Shown: positions 1 to 11,209, numbered from the stretch's first letter. The stretch is 55,488 bases of DNA from Bacillota bacterium (GCA_021797775.1 JAJZZC010000009.1:3364-58851); one strand, 5' to 3'. A program made the numbers and translations. Notes: a model not told the origin generated them from the sequence alone.

Positions 1-119
1 CGGCATCGTCGCGATTGGCACCACATCTAGCGGTTCGGTCCACCTGTGGATCTCCGGCGTGCACAACGGGTGAGACGCGCCAAAAGCCAAATGCGTCGAA
101 CTCTGATCCTGTATGGCCG

Positions 120-1709
120 TCATACGCCGCGCACGTGGGCGACGTCACCGGCCAAGACCACATGGATGCCATCGGCCGCCTGGACCACGAGGGCTCCGTC
201 TGGCGTCACGTCCACAGCCCGCCCGAGGATCCGGCCCCCATCCAGACTCGACACCGCCACCTGCTGCCCCAGCGTCGCGCAGCGATGCCGCCAGCGCTCC
301 AGCAGGTCGGGCCACCCGCCGGCGGTAAACGCGGTGTAGCAGGCGTCCAGGGCGTCCAGCAGGGCCGCCGCCACGGGGGCACGGCCCACGCGGGCCCCCG
401 CGGAGCGAATGCTGCACGCCCCCTCCACAGGGGGCACCGCCAGGACATTGACGCCGCATCCCAGCACCACGAAGTCCACACAGTCCTCAGCCGCGACCAT
501 CTCCAGGAGGATGCCGCAGACCTTGCCTTCGGGCAGCAGGACATCGTTGGGCCACTTAATCGTGGGCACCAGCCCCGCTGCGCCCTCAAGGGCAGCGCAC
601 ATCGCCACCGCCGCCGCCAGGGTCAGGCGCACGGCGTGGGACGGTGGGACCCGGGGCCGCAGGACCACCGACAGGTAAACCCCGCCGGGCGGGGACAGGA
701 AGGAACGCCCGTTTCGCCCGCGGCCGGCGGTCTGCTGCTCGGCCACCACCACGGTGCCTTCGGGGGCACCCTCCAGGCCGAGCTGCTTGGCCCGCGCGTT
801 CGTGGAGTCGACGGCGCCCAGCAAATAGACGGCCCGGCCCACGATGCGCCGCCCGGAACGCAGCACATCGGCGTCGGTCAACCGGGCGCCCGCCTCCGCG
901 TCGTCCGGCATGCGATAGCCGCTGCCGGCCGCGCCCTCGATGGTGTAACCCTGCGCGCGCAAGGCACGCACATGCTTCCACACGGCCGCGCGGCTGACGC
1001 CGAGCTCGCGGCTGAGCGCCGTCCCGGAGAGGGCCCTCCCAGAGGCGGCCCGCAGCCGCGCCAGCACCTGGACCCGGGTGTTGCTGGCGTCGAGGGCCTC
1101 GCGCCCCGGTCGGAATCCGCGACGGGACGACACAGGCGCGCCGCCTTCCGCGTGGAGCAGACGCGGGTCCGCCGCGGGGGCAGGCACCCCGAGGGACCTG
1201 GGACCGGGCCCCGCCGACGGCGCAAGGCTCCCCCATAGGCGAACCCCCTGCCCGGCATCGGCGCGGCGCGCTGCAGCCAACCCCGCTGCCGACCCGGCCG
1301 TGCCGACGGCAGCGGACGGCGCGAGTTCAGCCAAGGGCACCAAGGCGAAGGCCCGATCCTGCAACCGCGGGTGAGGGATGGTCAAGCCAGGCTCGTCAAC
1401 CTCTTGGTCGCCGTAGAGCAGGACATCGACGTCGATGTTGCGCGGTCCCCAGCGAACGGCGCGCTCGCGCCCCATCGCCGCTTCGACCGCCAACGCTTGT
1501 TCCAACAAGGCACGGGGAGAAAGGGCGGTGTCGACCTCGACGACACAGTTCAGAAACCACGCCTGCTCCCGATTGCCCTGCGGTTCGGTTTCGTAGACGG
1601 AGGAGACGGCGCGGACAGCGAGACCCGCCGCATCTAGCCGACTCATGGCCTCCCGCAGGTTACGCAGGCGGTCGCCCACGTTACTCCCCAGCGAGAGGTA
1701 CGCCACCAC
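120..1709 (-). CDS. FolK-BirA fusion: HPPK and biotin-protein ligase
   Basis: This is one uninterrupted frame of about 529 residues. Residues about 1-160 are 6-hydroxymethyl-7,8-dihydropterin pyrophosphokinase (folate synthesis): N-terminal YLSLGSNVGDR, then VYETEPQG and GPRNIDVDVLLYGD. A 45-50 residue Ala/Gly/Pro linker follows. Residues about 210-270 are a winged helix (SRAAVWKHVRALRAQGY) and the rest is the biotin ligase domain (GRGRNGRSF, IKWPNDVLL, GKVCGILLEM), which would attach biotin to carboxyl carriers and may repress biotin genes. I start at GTG 1709 because GGAGGT lies 8 bases upstream; the frame stays open to 1778. The start overlaps the end of folB. The two enzymes are normally separate proteins. 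An internal GTG at 1133, with a GGAAGG about 10 bases upstream, could also yield free BirA. Domain assignments are firm; whether one polypeptide is made is inferred. Confidence 0.85.
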   Translation of the reverse strand: MVAYLSLGSNVGDRLRNLREAMSRLDAAGLAVRAVSSVYETEPQGNREQAWFLNCVVEVDTALSPRALLEQALAVEAAMGRERAVRWGPRNIDVDVLLYGDQEVDEPGLTIPHPRLQDRAFALVPLAELAPSAAVGTAGSAAGLAAARRADAGQGVRLWGSLAPSAGPGPRSLGVPAPAADPRLLHAEGGAPVSSRRGFRPGREALDASNTRVQVLARLRAASGRALSGTALSRELGVSRAAVWKHVRALRAQGYTIEGAAGSGYRMPDDAEAGARLTDADVLRSGRRIVGRAVYLLGAVDSTNARAKQLGLEGAPEGTVVVAEQQTAGRGRNGRSFLSPPGGVYLSVVLRPRVPPSHAVRLTLAAAVAMCAALEGAAGLVPTIKWPNDVLLPEGKVCGILLEMVAAEDCVDFVVLGCGVNVLAVPPVEGACSIRSAGARVGRAPVAAALLDALDACYTAFTAGGWPDLLERWRHRCATLGQQVAVSSLDGGRILGRAVDVTPDGALVVQAADGIHVVLAGDVAHVRGV

Positions 1710-2193
1710 GGCCAGCCACCTCCGCCGTCCTGGGCCCGCCAGCGAGACCTCGCTCAAACGGGTACCGGACGCTGACATCCGCGAAGGGCAGCCCGACCGG
1801 CGCCTCGGGCTTGTGCACGACCACGGTCCCGCCGTCCACGGCGGGGAAGGCCGCCAGGATCCCGTCCGCGATGCGCGCGGCGAGCGTCTCGATCAGCTGT
1901 CGGCGCGGGCCGCCGACCACCGCGGCCGCGACCCGCGCCACCTCGGCATAGTTAACGGTTGCGGACAAATCGTCGCACAGGGCCGCCTGCCGCAGATCCA
2001 CGCGGAGTTCGACGTCGACCACAAAGGGCTGCGGGCGGCGTGCCTCTTGCTCCAAGACTCCGTGGCGGCCCCGGAGCCGCAACCCACGGAGGCATACGGC
2101 GAAGCCGGGCGCGGGGCCGTTCCCATCGCCTGCGGGCTGTTCCGCGGGACCGACACCGCCGCCAGCAGGCAACGCCCCCCCGCCCCCGGCCAA
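1681..2193 (-). CDS. folB: dihydroneopterin aldolase FolB
   Basis: The conserved core is about 120 residues, from CLRGLRLRGRHGVLEQE to the end. It converts 7,8-dihydroneopterin to 6-hydroxymethyl-dihydropterin in folate synthesis, one step before FolK. Family residues are visible: the Glu after HGV, a Tyr in ATVNYAEVA, the Glu in QLIETLA, and the catalytic-type Lys in VVVHKPEAPVG. The start is uncertain. No ATG or GTG lies just before the core, so I chose TTG 2193, where GGAGGT stands 7 bases upstream. This gives about 30 extra Gly/Ala/Pro residues at the N terminus. The 3' end overlaps the folK-birA start by 29 bases. No folP is seen beside it. Confidence 0.75.
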   Translation of the reverse strand: MAGGGGALPAGGGVGPAEQPAGDGNGPAPGFAVCLRGLRLRGRHGVLEQEARRPQPFVVDVELRVDLRQAALCDDLSATVNYAEVARVAAAVVGGPRRQLIETLAARIADGILAAFPAVDGGTVVVHKPEAPVGLPFADVSVRYPFERGLAGGPRTAEVAGRGGVPLAGE

Positions 2194-2795
2194 CCGCACC
2201 ACCTCCGCACCCCGCTGACGCCCTTGCTCCCCCGACAGGGGTTCCCGTCCGGGGACGCCCGAGCGCGCCCCGCACGCTGATGCCCACCGCGTCCCATGGA
2301 CCGCGGCGCCTCCAGCACCGCTCCCTCCGGCATCGAGGGAGAGAGGGGACCTCTTCCTTCGCCCGCAAAGGGGCGGCGGCGGACCGATCAGCGGCGAGTG
2401 CGACCGCAGGCTACGCCCACGGTCCCAAGATACTCTTGCAGCGTGGGCACCTGGGTGGGAGTATAGCGCAGCATCGGCCAGACGGCCGGGTCCGCGGTAC
2501 GGCGCCTGCCCGTGGCACCAGCCGACGCGGCGGGCGCACACGGGCACAAAGCGGCCTCTCGGTCACGGTGGCGGGTGCGGACCGGCCTGCACCACTAAGG
2601 GGCCAGCTGCATGACACCCCAGCAGCTGGTCCACAGGGGCACCGCGCCCGCGAGGGATGTCCCCTACCCCCACCTGTTCCGGCCACCGCGCCGTCACCCA
2701 AGGCGCGCCCTGAGGATGCGCCACCCGCCCCAGGGCGGGCCACCGCCTGCCCGCCGCCCGGTCAGGGGCCGCCGACGGCGTGGCGCCGTCACCCG
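2194..2795. other. gene-less stretch between folB and pepQ
   Basis: About 600 bases of GC-rich sequence. Open frames cross it on both strands, but none shows a recognisable domain or a good ribosome binding site. A folP gene, often next to folB in Firmicutes, was looked for by its MGVLNVTPDSF motif and not seen. Confidence 0.5.
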
Positions 2796-3864
2796 CTACT
2801 CCCCGGCGCCCGTGAGCACGCGATGACCGCCAGCAGTGACCAGCACGTCGTCCTCGACCCGGACCCCGTACTCGCCCGGCAGGTACACCCCCGGTTCCAC
2901 CGTAAAGACCATGCCGGGCCGGAGCGGTTCCTCGTTGCCATCGACGACATGGGGGTGCTCGTGCACCTCCAAGCCCAAGCCATGACCGGTCCGGTGCGTG
3001 AACCGCGCGGCCAAGCCGCGTCCCGCCAGCGCCGACCGCGCGGCGCCATCGACCGCGGCCGCTGTGGTCCCCGGCTGGACCGTGGCGATGGCCACCTCCT
3101 GGGCGGACCCGACCGCCTCCAGCGCGGCACGCGCGCCGGCATCACCCGGACCGGGCAGCACCACCGTCCGCGTGATGTCGGCACAGTAGCCTGCAACGAC
3201 AGCCCCCAGGTCGATCCAGCACGCATCCCCCGGGCGGATCTCCCGCGTGGTCGCGCCGGAGTGGGGGTCCGCAGAGCGCGGTCCAGAGGCGACCATCACC
3301 CGGAAGGGCGAAAATGAGTCATGAGAAGCCAGCACTGCCTCGCACGCCGCGCGGAGCTCCGACTCCGTGGCGCCGGGCCGCATCGCGTCCACACCCGCTA
3401 GCACCGCCGCCCGCGCGATCACAGCCGCGGCGGCAACGTGCGCGACCTCCTCGACGTCCTTCACCTGGCGGAGCGCAGCCACTTCGCCCCCCAGGTCGTG
3501 CCAGCGGGCGCGCGGCACGACATCCTCCACAGCCGTGCGCTCAAAGAGGCGCATAGCACCGAATTCCGCGGCGACATCCACGGAGCGCGTGCCCAACACC
3601 GACAGCGCCCGCGCCAAGGCGGCGCCCGGTCCCGTCTCGTCGCGGTACGGTACTAGACGTATCGGCCCCAGCGCAGCACGCACGCGCTCTGCCTCGAAGG
3701 CCGGACAGACGGCCAGAGCGGCACCGTCCGGCAAGTGGACATAAAGGAAAACCCGCTCACTTGGCTCCATGGCCAACCCGGTCAGGTACGCCAAGCTTGG
3801 GCCGGGGACCAGCATCCAGGTGCCGAGGCCGCGCCGCCGTAAGCGCTCGTCGAGGGCAGCCCGC

Positions 3865-3881
<17 letters not shown>
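2796..3881 (-). CDS. pepQ: M24 family metallopeptidase (Xaa-Pro aminopeptidase type)
   Basis: A 361-residue cytoplasmic peptidase of the pita-bread fold, expected to remove N-terminal residues before proline or to cleave Xaa-Pro dipeptides. The N-terminal creatinase-like domain covers about residues 1-125. The catalytic domain follows with the five metal ligands in order: Asp in [19 protein letters not shown] (two Asp), His in [13 protein letters not shown], Glu in VFTVEPGVY and Glu in [11 protein letters not shown]. It starts at GTG 3881, with GGGGGAGG 8 bases upstream, and overlaps the end of ftsH by 17 bases, so the two are probably co-transcribed. The gene symbol is by family resemblance; the exact substrate (PepQ or PepP/YpdF type) cannot be told. 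Confidence 0.85.
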
Positions 3882-5874
<1,993 letters not shown>

Positions 5875-5910
5875 CCAGTCCCCCTCGGCCTGAGCCGACG
5901 GCTTCCTTCC

Positions 5911-5939
5911 AGTTTAGCACGGCACCTACGGCCGCACAA
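5911..5939 (-). promoter_or_regulatory. sigma-A type promoter of ftsH
   Basis: On the minus strand TTGTGC (5934-5939), a 17-base spacer, then TAAACT (5911-5916). Transcription would begin about 30 bases before the ftsH ATG. Confidence 0.55.
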
Positions 5940-6167
5940 TGAAGGACGATCCGTCCCGGCCCAGTGGGCGCTGGGGGCGAGGCGGCGTACCCCGCCGCCT
6001 CGGTGGGGCCCGGCGCGACACCCCCGCGCCCTCGACCCGCCGCCGGAGACGGCCCCCGCGCACGACACCGCGATTGTACCCCTCATGGACCCCGGGCGTC
6101 GTTGTTTCCGACGCAAGCGGTTCCCCGACAGGGGCGCCGCCAGGCCCGTGTGCGGGCCACACGACCG

Positions 6168-7541
6168 TCAAGCAGGCTCCGGCCGCCAGCGCAGGACCAG
6201 GGCGAGCCCGGTGCCTGCCTCAATGCGGAACCACGCCGCCTGCCGGGCACCCACCACCCAGAGCGGTCTGCCATCGGCATCCTCTAGCACCCAGGGGAGC
6301 GCGCGGCGACCCGGCGGCACACCCCTCTGGGCCAGCATCTCGCGCACACGCCGCCTTCCCTGCGCGCCGAGCACGGCCAAGCGTTCCCCGGGCAGCGGCA
6401 CGCGCAGGCGCAGCGGCAGGGTGATACCCGCCGCGTCGCCCACCGCGACATCCGAGGCCGCCCACAACCGGCGCACGGCCGGCTCCGGCCAAGGGACCAC
6501 CCAGGCGCGCACCTCGCCGACACCAGCGGCCAGCACGGTGCCGGGTACGGACAGCTCCCCGCCCGCGCGTAGCTGCGCCTCGGGCGCGTGCACCGGTGGG
6601 GGGAGGCGCACCAGCCAACGGCCCTCGCGCTGGACGCGCACCCCACCACCCACCTCAAGCGTGGCGCCCTCACGCAGGCGATCCATGCGGCGGAGCACGT
6701 CGGCGCGGGGAGGTGGACCCGCCCCGCCCAAGGCCCACCAGGCGCGCAGTTCGGCGGCGCGAACCGCGTCCGGCAGGTCAGCCCACCCGGCCCCGAGGTC
6801 CAGGCAGGGCCCGTGCATCCTGCGGCGCGCGGCGTCCTCCGCCAGCACAGAGAGGGCGTGGGCGTCCGCACGCAGGTTCTGGGCGGCCCGCCAAATCCGC
6901 TCGCGGGCACCGGGGCCAAACGCCGCGTCGAGAGCCGGGAGCACGTGCGCGCGCACACGGTTGCGGGCGTGGACCGGGTCGGCGTTGCTATCGTCCTCGC
7001 GCCAGGACAGGCCAGCTGCGCCAAGATAGGAGAGGACATCCGTACGGCTCGCCAGGAACAGGGGACGCACCAGGTGGAGCGCGCGCGCCCCGTCGTCGGC
7101 GAGCGGCCGGGAAGGGGCCATCGCCCCGAGCCCGGCCGCGCCGGCACCGCGAGCCAAGCGCAGGAGCACCGTTTCCACCTGGTCATCGCGGTGGTGGCCG
7201 ACCGCCACGCAACTACACCCGTGGCGGCGCGCCGCCGCGGCCAGGAACGCATAGCGCCGCTGCCGCGCGTCCGCCTCGGCGGAGCCAGCGCGCGATAGCG
7301 GCGGGTCGGCGGCGCCGCCGACAAACGGGACGTGCAGCCGGGCGGCCAGGGATGCGGCGAAGAGCGCGTCGGCCGCGGACGCGCTGCCGCGCAAGCCGTG
7401 GTCAAAGTGCGCCGCCACCACGCGGGGACGGAGAGCGTCCGGTAGGGCGAGCAGCACCACGAGCAGCGCGGTGGAGTCCGCCCCGCCGGAGATCCCGACC
7501 AGGACCCCCTCCCCCGGCTGCCAGAGCCGGTATTCACGCAC
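6168..7541 (-). CDS. tilS: tRNA(Ile)-lysidine synthetase TilS
   Basis: A 457-residue N-type ATP pyrophosphatase that attaches lysine to C34 of tRNA-Ile(CAU), changing its specificity from AUG to AUA. The PP-loop is SGGADST near residue 20. Other family marks are AAHFDHGLRG, the VGHHRDDQVETVLLRLARG helix, and RPLF followed by WREDDSNADPVHARNRVR. The C-terminal third (PLPGERLAVLGAQGRRRVREML) is the TilS C domain. It starts at GTG 7541 and overlaps the end of spoIIE by 8 bases. An N terminus further upstream has no better start codon. It lies downstream of spoIIE and upstream of ftsH, as in many Firmicutes. Confidence 0.93.
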   Translation of the reverse strand: MREYRLWQPGEGVLVGISGGADSTALLVVLLALPDALRPRVVAAHFDHGLRGSASAADALFAASLAARLHVPFVGGAADPPLSRAGSAEADARQRRYAFLAAAARRHGCSCVAVGHHRDDQVETVLLRLARGAGAAGLGAMAPSRPLADDGARALHLVRPLFLASRTDVLSYLGAAGLSWREDDSNADPVHARNRVRAHVLPALDAAFGPGARERIWRAAQNLRADAHALSVLAEDAARRRMHGPCLDLGAGWADLPDAVRAAELRAWWALGGAGPPPRADVLRRMDRLREGATLEVGGGVRVQREGRWLVRLPPPVHAPEAQLRAGGELSVPGTVLAAGVGEVRAWVVPWPEPAVRRLWAASDVAVGDAAGITLPLRLRVPLPGERLAVLGAQGRRRVREMLAQRGVPPGRRALPWVLEDADGRPLWVVGARQAAWFRIEAGTGLALVLRWRPEPA

Positions 7542-9804
7542 CGCGCGGCGGACCAGCGCCTGCAGTCGTGGCCGCGTCGTGGCCGTCCCTCCCGATGCCT
7601 CTCGCGGGACCCAGCAACACGGTCACCAGGGCCGTCAGGTCGTCGTGGTCCCCCGGTACACGCCGCATCGCGGATTCCACCATTCGGCCAGAGAGCGCCT
7701 CGGGGTCCATCCCCCCGCTTGCGGCGTCGCGCGCTTCGGCGCGCAGGTAGTCCGCGACGCCGTGCCCGCCACGGCCTGCCTGCGGGTCAGCAGCCGGGTG
7801 CTCCAGGACCCCGTCGCTGACCAGCGCCAGTACGTCGCCGGGACGCAAGCGCGCCCGGCTGCATCGTATCTCCGGGTGCGGAAGGATGCCAGCGGGCAAC
7901 CCCCCTCCCGGGAATTCGCGCACCCCACGCGCGTGGCAGAGAAAGCTGGGCGGCGCACCCATCTTAAAGCACTCGACAAGGGCTCCGCGTAGGTGCACGA
8001 CGGCCAAGTCGATGGTGGCGAAGCGCTCCGCGTCGCCGTCCTCCAGCAGGCGCTCGTTACCCAGGCGCAGGGCGTCCATCGGCCCGCGGCCCGCGGCCAA
8101 CCACGCCAGGACGTGCTCGGCCGCCGCGGACGAGGCGATCGCAGCCAGCGGCCCCGAGCCCATGCCGTCGCAGAGCAGCAGGGCCAGGCGTTCGCCAGGC
8201 AGGAGCCGGCAGCGGAACGCGTCCCCACTGACGGCCCGCCCCGGCTTCGCGACGGCCGTCGCGACCGCGGAGTATCCCCAGCATTCATCCCCGGACGCCG
8301 CCGCGTGCCAGCGCGCCTGAAATACGCGTGGGGGTTGGGCGGCCGTGGTGCCGCGCTCCCCGGGCACGGCGGCGGCTGCCGCTTCGTCGGCCAGCTCCCC
8401 CAACGTGCGGCCGATGCCCAGAAGCGGGGCCACGGCGCTCCGCCTACTGGCGGCCAGCAGCCGGCTCAGCTCCTCGCGCTGCCGGGCCAGCGCGGCATGC
8501 CGGTTGGCGACGTCCGCCATGTCCCGGGGACGCAGGCAGTAGATGGTGTCCGGCCCTCCCACCTGCTGCCAGTGGGCCCCCCCCGCGGCCGCGGCCGACC
8601 AGAGCGCCTCCACCATGCCCCGCGCCCGGGGAAGGCGCCGCTCCCAGCACGCGCGCAACGAAGGGCACCCGGGACACACCTCTTCGGCCACTCGTAGCCC
8701 CTCATGCTCCGGGGGAGGTGCCTCCGTGCCGGTCGGGGCCACCTGGGCCAGCCCCCGGGAGAGCTCCAAGCACGCCCGCGCACTGGCGCGCAGGCGCTCC
8801 ATCCAGCCGATGGATGCGGCGGGCAGCGGTGGGGCGGATCGCGGCGGTGGGCTTTCCGGGCGGGGTTCTGCGCGTCCCGCTCCGAACACGGCCCACACGG
8901 CGCCGGACAGCGCCACGCCCCAGCACCAGGCGCCGCCGCGGCCGGCCAGGGCGCCGGCCAAGAGCGCTCCCGTGGCGAGCCCCGCACCGGGCGCCCAGCG
9001 GCGCACCCCGCCCAGCGCCCACGCCAACGCGCCGCCCAGCGCCAGCGAGGCCGGCGCCGCCGCACCGACGCCGCCGCTGACCACGGCAACCCAGGCGGCC
9101 ACGGCGCCTGCCGCCGCCGAGAGCGCGCCCTCCCCGGGGGGCCAGAGCCAGAGCCACGCGGCGGTCAGGGCGAGCGCCCGCGGGTCTACCGGCCACCCGG
9201 CGGGTCCGGCGAATCCGGCAGCGCACACGCCGGCCCCGACAGCCGCACCCAGGGCCGGCAGTGGCTGCAGGAGCGCGGCCGCCCCCCCTCGCCGCGCGGG
9301 GGGCCAACTGGACAGGAGGCAGCGCGCCGCCAGGAGGGCCAGCGGCAGGAGCGCCGCCTGCGCCAGGGCCAGCGCGGCGGCTGGGAACCAGGAGAGGCCG
9401 GGCCGGGCCAGAAGCGAGACCAGCCCCGCCGCTGCTGCCACCGGCGCCCAACCCAGTGGACCACGGGGACGCCAAACACGGCGCACAAGGAGCAGGCCGG
9501 CTCCAAAGAGGCCGACGGCCACCGCGGGCCTGGCCGCCGCCGCCCAGTTGGCGCCGAGCGCAGCGGCCAGCACGGCTCCCCACGCCCATCCGGTCAGGGG
9601 CCCCTCCTCCCACCAACCGGCCAACGGCCAGCACAGGGCGAAAGCCGCTACGCCGCTGAGTCCAAACGCGCGGCCGCCCAGCAGAGCGCACACCCAGAGG
9701 ACCCAGTGCCCGGCGCCCACGGAACGACGCAGGGACCGCCAGCGTAACGCCCCACGCCACTGCCGGAACGGTTGCGCCACCGAGCCGCCGGGGCCCAGCC
9801 GCAT
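7534..9804 (-). CDS. spoIIE: stage II sporulation protein E, PP2C phosphatase
   Basis: A 756-residue protein. The first 310 residues are almost entirely hydrophobic Ala/Leu/Gly/Trp membrane segments (roughly ten helices). A central cytoplasmic region of about 200 residues follows, holding a Cys cluster (EEVCPGCPSLRACWERR). The C-terminal PP2C domain has its metal-binding aspartates in AVSGDAF, LLLCDGMGSGP, VSDGVLEHP and GDHDDLTALV. In sporulating Firmicutes SpoIIE dephosphorylates SpoIIAA to release sigma-F in the forespore and acts at the polar septum. The ATG at 9804 follows a GGGGGTGG. The upstream promoter has a spacer of unusual length typical of Spo0A control. Its presence means the organism very likely forms endospores. 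Confidence 0.95.
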   Translation of the reverse strand: MRLGPGGSVAQPFRQWRGALRWRSLRRSVGAGHWVLWVCALLGGRAFGLSGVAAFALCWPLAGWWEEGPLTGWAWGAVLAAALGANWAAAARPAVAVGLFGAGLLLVRRVWRPRGPLGWAPVAAAAGLVSLLARPGLSWFPAAALALAQAALLPLALLAARCLLSSWPPARRGGAAALLQPLPALGAAVGAGVCAAGFAGPAGWPVDPRALALTAAWLWLWPPGEGALSAAAGAVAAWVAVVSGGVGAAAPASLALGGALAWALGGVRRWAPGAGLATGALLAGALAGRGGAWCWGVALSGAVWAVFGAGRAEPRPESPPPRSAPPLPAASIGWMERLRASARACLELSRGLAQVAPTGTEAPPPEHEGLRVAEEVCPGCPSLRACWERRLPRARGMVEALWSAAAAGGAHWQQVGGPDTIYCLRPRDMADVANRHAALARQREELSRLLAASRRSAVAPLLGIGRTLGELADEAAAAAVPGERGTTAAQPPRVFQARWHAAASGDECWGYSAVATAVAKPGRAVSGDAFRCRLLPGERLALLLCDGMGSGPLAAIASSAAAEHVLAWLAAGRGPMDALRLGNERLLEDGDAERFATIDLAVVHLRGALVECFKMGAPPSFLCHARGVREFPGGGLPAGILPHPEIRCSRARLRPGDVLALVSDGVLEHPAADPQAGRGGHGVADYLRAEARDAASGGMDPEALSGRMVESAMRRVPGDHDDLTALVTVLLGPARGIGRDGHDAATTAGAGPPRGA

Positions 9805-9825
9805 GGCGCCACCACCCCCAGATGC

Positions 9826-9858
9826 ATTCTAGGAAGGTGGCCGCAAAAAGCTTGTCAA
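9826..9858 (-). promoter_or_regulatory. spoIIE promoter with 21-bp spacer
   Basis: On the minus strand TTGACA (9853-9858) and TAGAAT (9826-9831) are separated by 21 bases instead of 17. The known Bacillus subtilis spoIIE and spoIIG promoters use sigma-A with 21-22 base spacing and need Spo0A-P. A TGTCAAA sequence (one mismatch from the TGTCGAA 0A box) overlaps the -35 element on the plus strand. Confidence 0.6.
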
Positions 9859-10337
9859 AGCCTCCCGCGGGGGGTCGTCCGCACCGGGGGCGCGCCGGGG
9901 CTGACGATAGCCCACGCGCCCGCCCCAGACAGGAGGCGGTCACCCGAGGGTGATGAGGGGCGGCAAGGGACGGTCGGGCCCAGCCCACGCCTGCAGTCTT
10001 TGACCGTTGCTGAGATCGGTTTGGCCGGTGATCGCCCCCCGCCAAAGCCCCCCACCTGACCCCTCTCCGCCGTTTGGGGCCCGCCGCGGCTCCCTTTGGC
10101 GCGGCATGGCATGCGATGCGCCTTGCGGGGCGGGGTGCCAAACCGTTGGCCGGTCGGTCCTGAGGCCCTTCGCCGGTCGGCGGACGGCTGCGGGCGCGAC
10201 AACGGTGGGATGGCGGAAGTGCGCGCCACGGGCATTGCCTCGCACATCATGATGGTCACCACGCGCCCGCCGGGTACCGGAATAGCCGACCCACCGCCAC
10301 TGCTCGATGGTCTCCGCCTGGGGCTCGCGGGGGACTG
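9859..10337. other. intergenic stretch between the tRNA terminator and spoIIE
   Basis: About 480 bases upstream of the spoIIE promoter. No coding frame with a plausible start and domain is seen. Any further Spo0A boxes should lie here, but none matches TGTCGAA exactly. Confidence 0.4.
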
Positions 10338-10380
10338 TCAACAAAACAGTCGCCCCGGAGACGTTCCTCCGGGGCGACTT
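10338..10380 (-). terminator. rho-independent terminator of the tRNA operon
   Basis: A perfect 12-bp stem (10349-10360 with 10367-10378) closes a 6-base loop. On the minus strand it is followed by TGTTTTGTT. It lies about 20 bases beyond the last tRNA. Confidence 0.9.
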
Positions 10381-10397
10381 CGGGAAACAACTTCTAC

Positions 10398-10473
10398 TGG
10401 AGCTGGTGGCCGGAATCGAACCGGCGACCTAGTCCTTACCATGGACTCGCTCTGCCGACTGAGCTACACCAGC
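10398..10473 (-). tRNA. tRNA-Thr (GGT)
   Basis: 76 bases including an encoded CCA. The acceptor stem is GCTGGTG/CACCAGC, the T-arm contains GGTTCGATTCC, and the anticodon loop ATGGTAA gives GGT (reads ACC). It is the last gene of the four-tRNA operon. Confidence 0.95.
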
Positions 10474-10493
10474 CCTTGGAACCGAAACAAAAT

Positions 10494-10570
<77 letters not shown>

Positions 10571-10590
10571 ATCAAACCTCTTGCGAGTCA

Positions 10591-10676
10591 TGGTGGAGGG
10601 GGGAGGATTCGAACCTCCGAAGGCGTCAGCCAACAGATTTACAGTCTGCCCCGTTTGGCCGCTTCGGTACCCCTCC
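10591..10676 (-). tRNA. tRNA-Tyr (GTA)
   Basis: 86 bases with an encoded CCA and a long class II variable arm. The acceptor stem begins GGAGGGG and the anticodon loop CTGTAAA gives GTA. Confidence 0.95.
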
Positions 10677-10686
10677 GACCCCATCC

Positions 10687-10762
10687 TGGAGCTGGCGGAC
10701 GGACTCGAACCGTCGACCTCCTACTTACAAGGCAGGCGCTCTGCCGGTTGAGCTACGCCAGC
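10687..10762 (-). tRNA. tRNA-Thr (TGT)
   Basis: 76 bases with an encoded CCA. The acceptor stem is GCTGGCG/CGCCAGC and the anticodon loop CTTGTAA gives TGT (reads ACA). It is the first gene of the tRNA operon, about 15 bases from the -10 element. Confidence 0.95.
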
Positions 10763-10777
10763 ACCATCACCACACGC

Positions 10778-10806
10778 ATACTACCACGGAGTCCGATCCC
10801 ATGCAA
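10778..10806 (-). promoter_or_regulatory. promoter of the tRNA operon
   Basis: On the minus strand TTGCAT (10801-10806), a 17-base spacer, and TAGTAT (10778-10783). The start site would fall just before the first tRNA-Thr. Confidence 0.7.
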
Positions 10807-11209
10807 CCCTTCCCGGTAAGAAACCGCGGGACGCGACCCCGTCCGGCGCCGGGGGCGGGGGCAGGTGATGCTCCCGGCGCGACGGGGCCAGAGCCGCTGG
10901 CCGGCCGGCGAGCCCCAGCGGAGCCGTGGGCGCCGCCCCAGGAGGACCCCCAGTCCCACGGTCCTGGCGGCGTCGGCTCGTGCCCTGTTTCGCGCCGTGC
11001 TCGGAGGGGGCGGTTGTACTCACCTAGGGGTGGCGTCATGCCGGCGGGGAGCCTTCGGGCCTTTGGCCGGAAGGCCTAGCGGGCGCGGCGCCTGGCCCGG
11101 ACGAGAAGTCGGCCGCGAATACCCCCGCACTGGCGGCGCAGGGGCCCGGAACGGTGGCGTCCGGAGCAGCCACAGTGGTGGCCGGCAACCGTCGCGTGCC
11201 TGCGGACGG
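10807..11209. other. intergenic stretch between sigH and the tRNA promoter, with a repeat-family fragment
   Basis: About 400 bases with no supported gene. Around 11028-11057 a segment (AGGGGTGGCGTCATGCCGGC and onward) closely matches the start of the tandem repeat units at 41404 and 41655. It is followed by a near-perfect palindrome (CCTTCGGGCC, 3-base loop, GGCCGGAAGG). Confidence 0.5.

Noticed and set aside
1..119. Possible coaX start after birA
   Set aside because: No frame on the minus strand shows the IDIGNTN motif of type III pantothenate kinase; the segment is too short to call.
15..1238. Long plus-strand open frame opposite folK-birA
   Set aside because: It is Arg/His/Gly/Pro-rich without any domain and lies antisense to a clearly conserved gene; long antisense frames are expected at this GC content.
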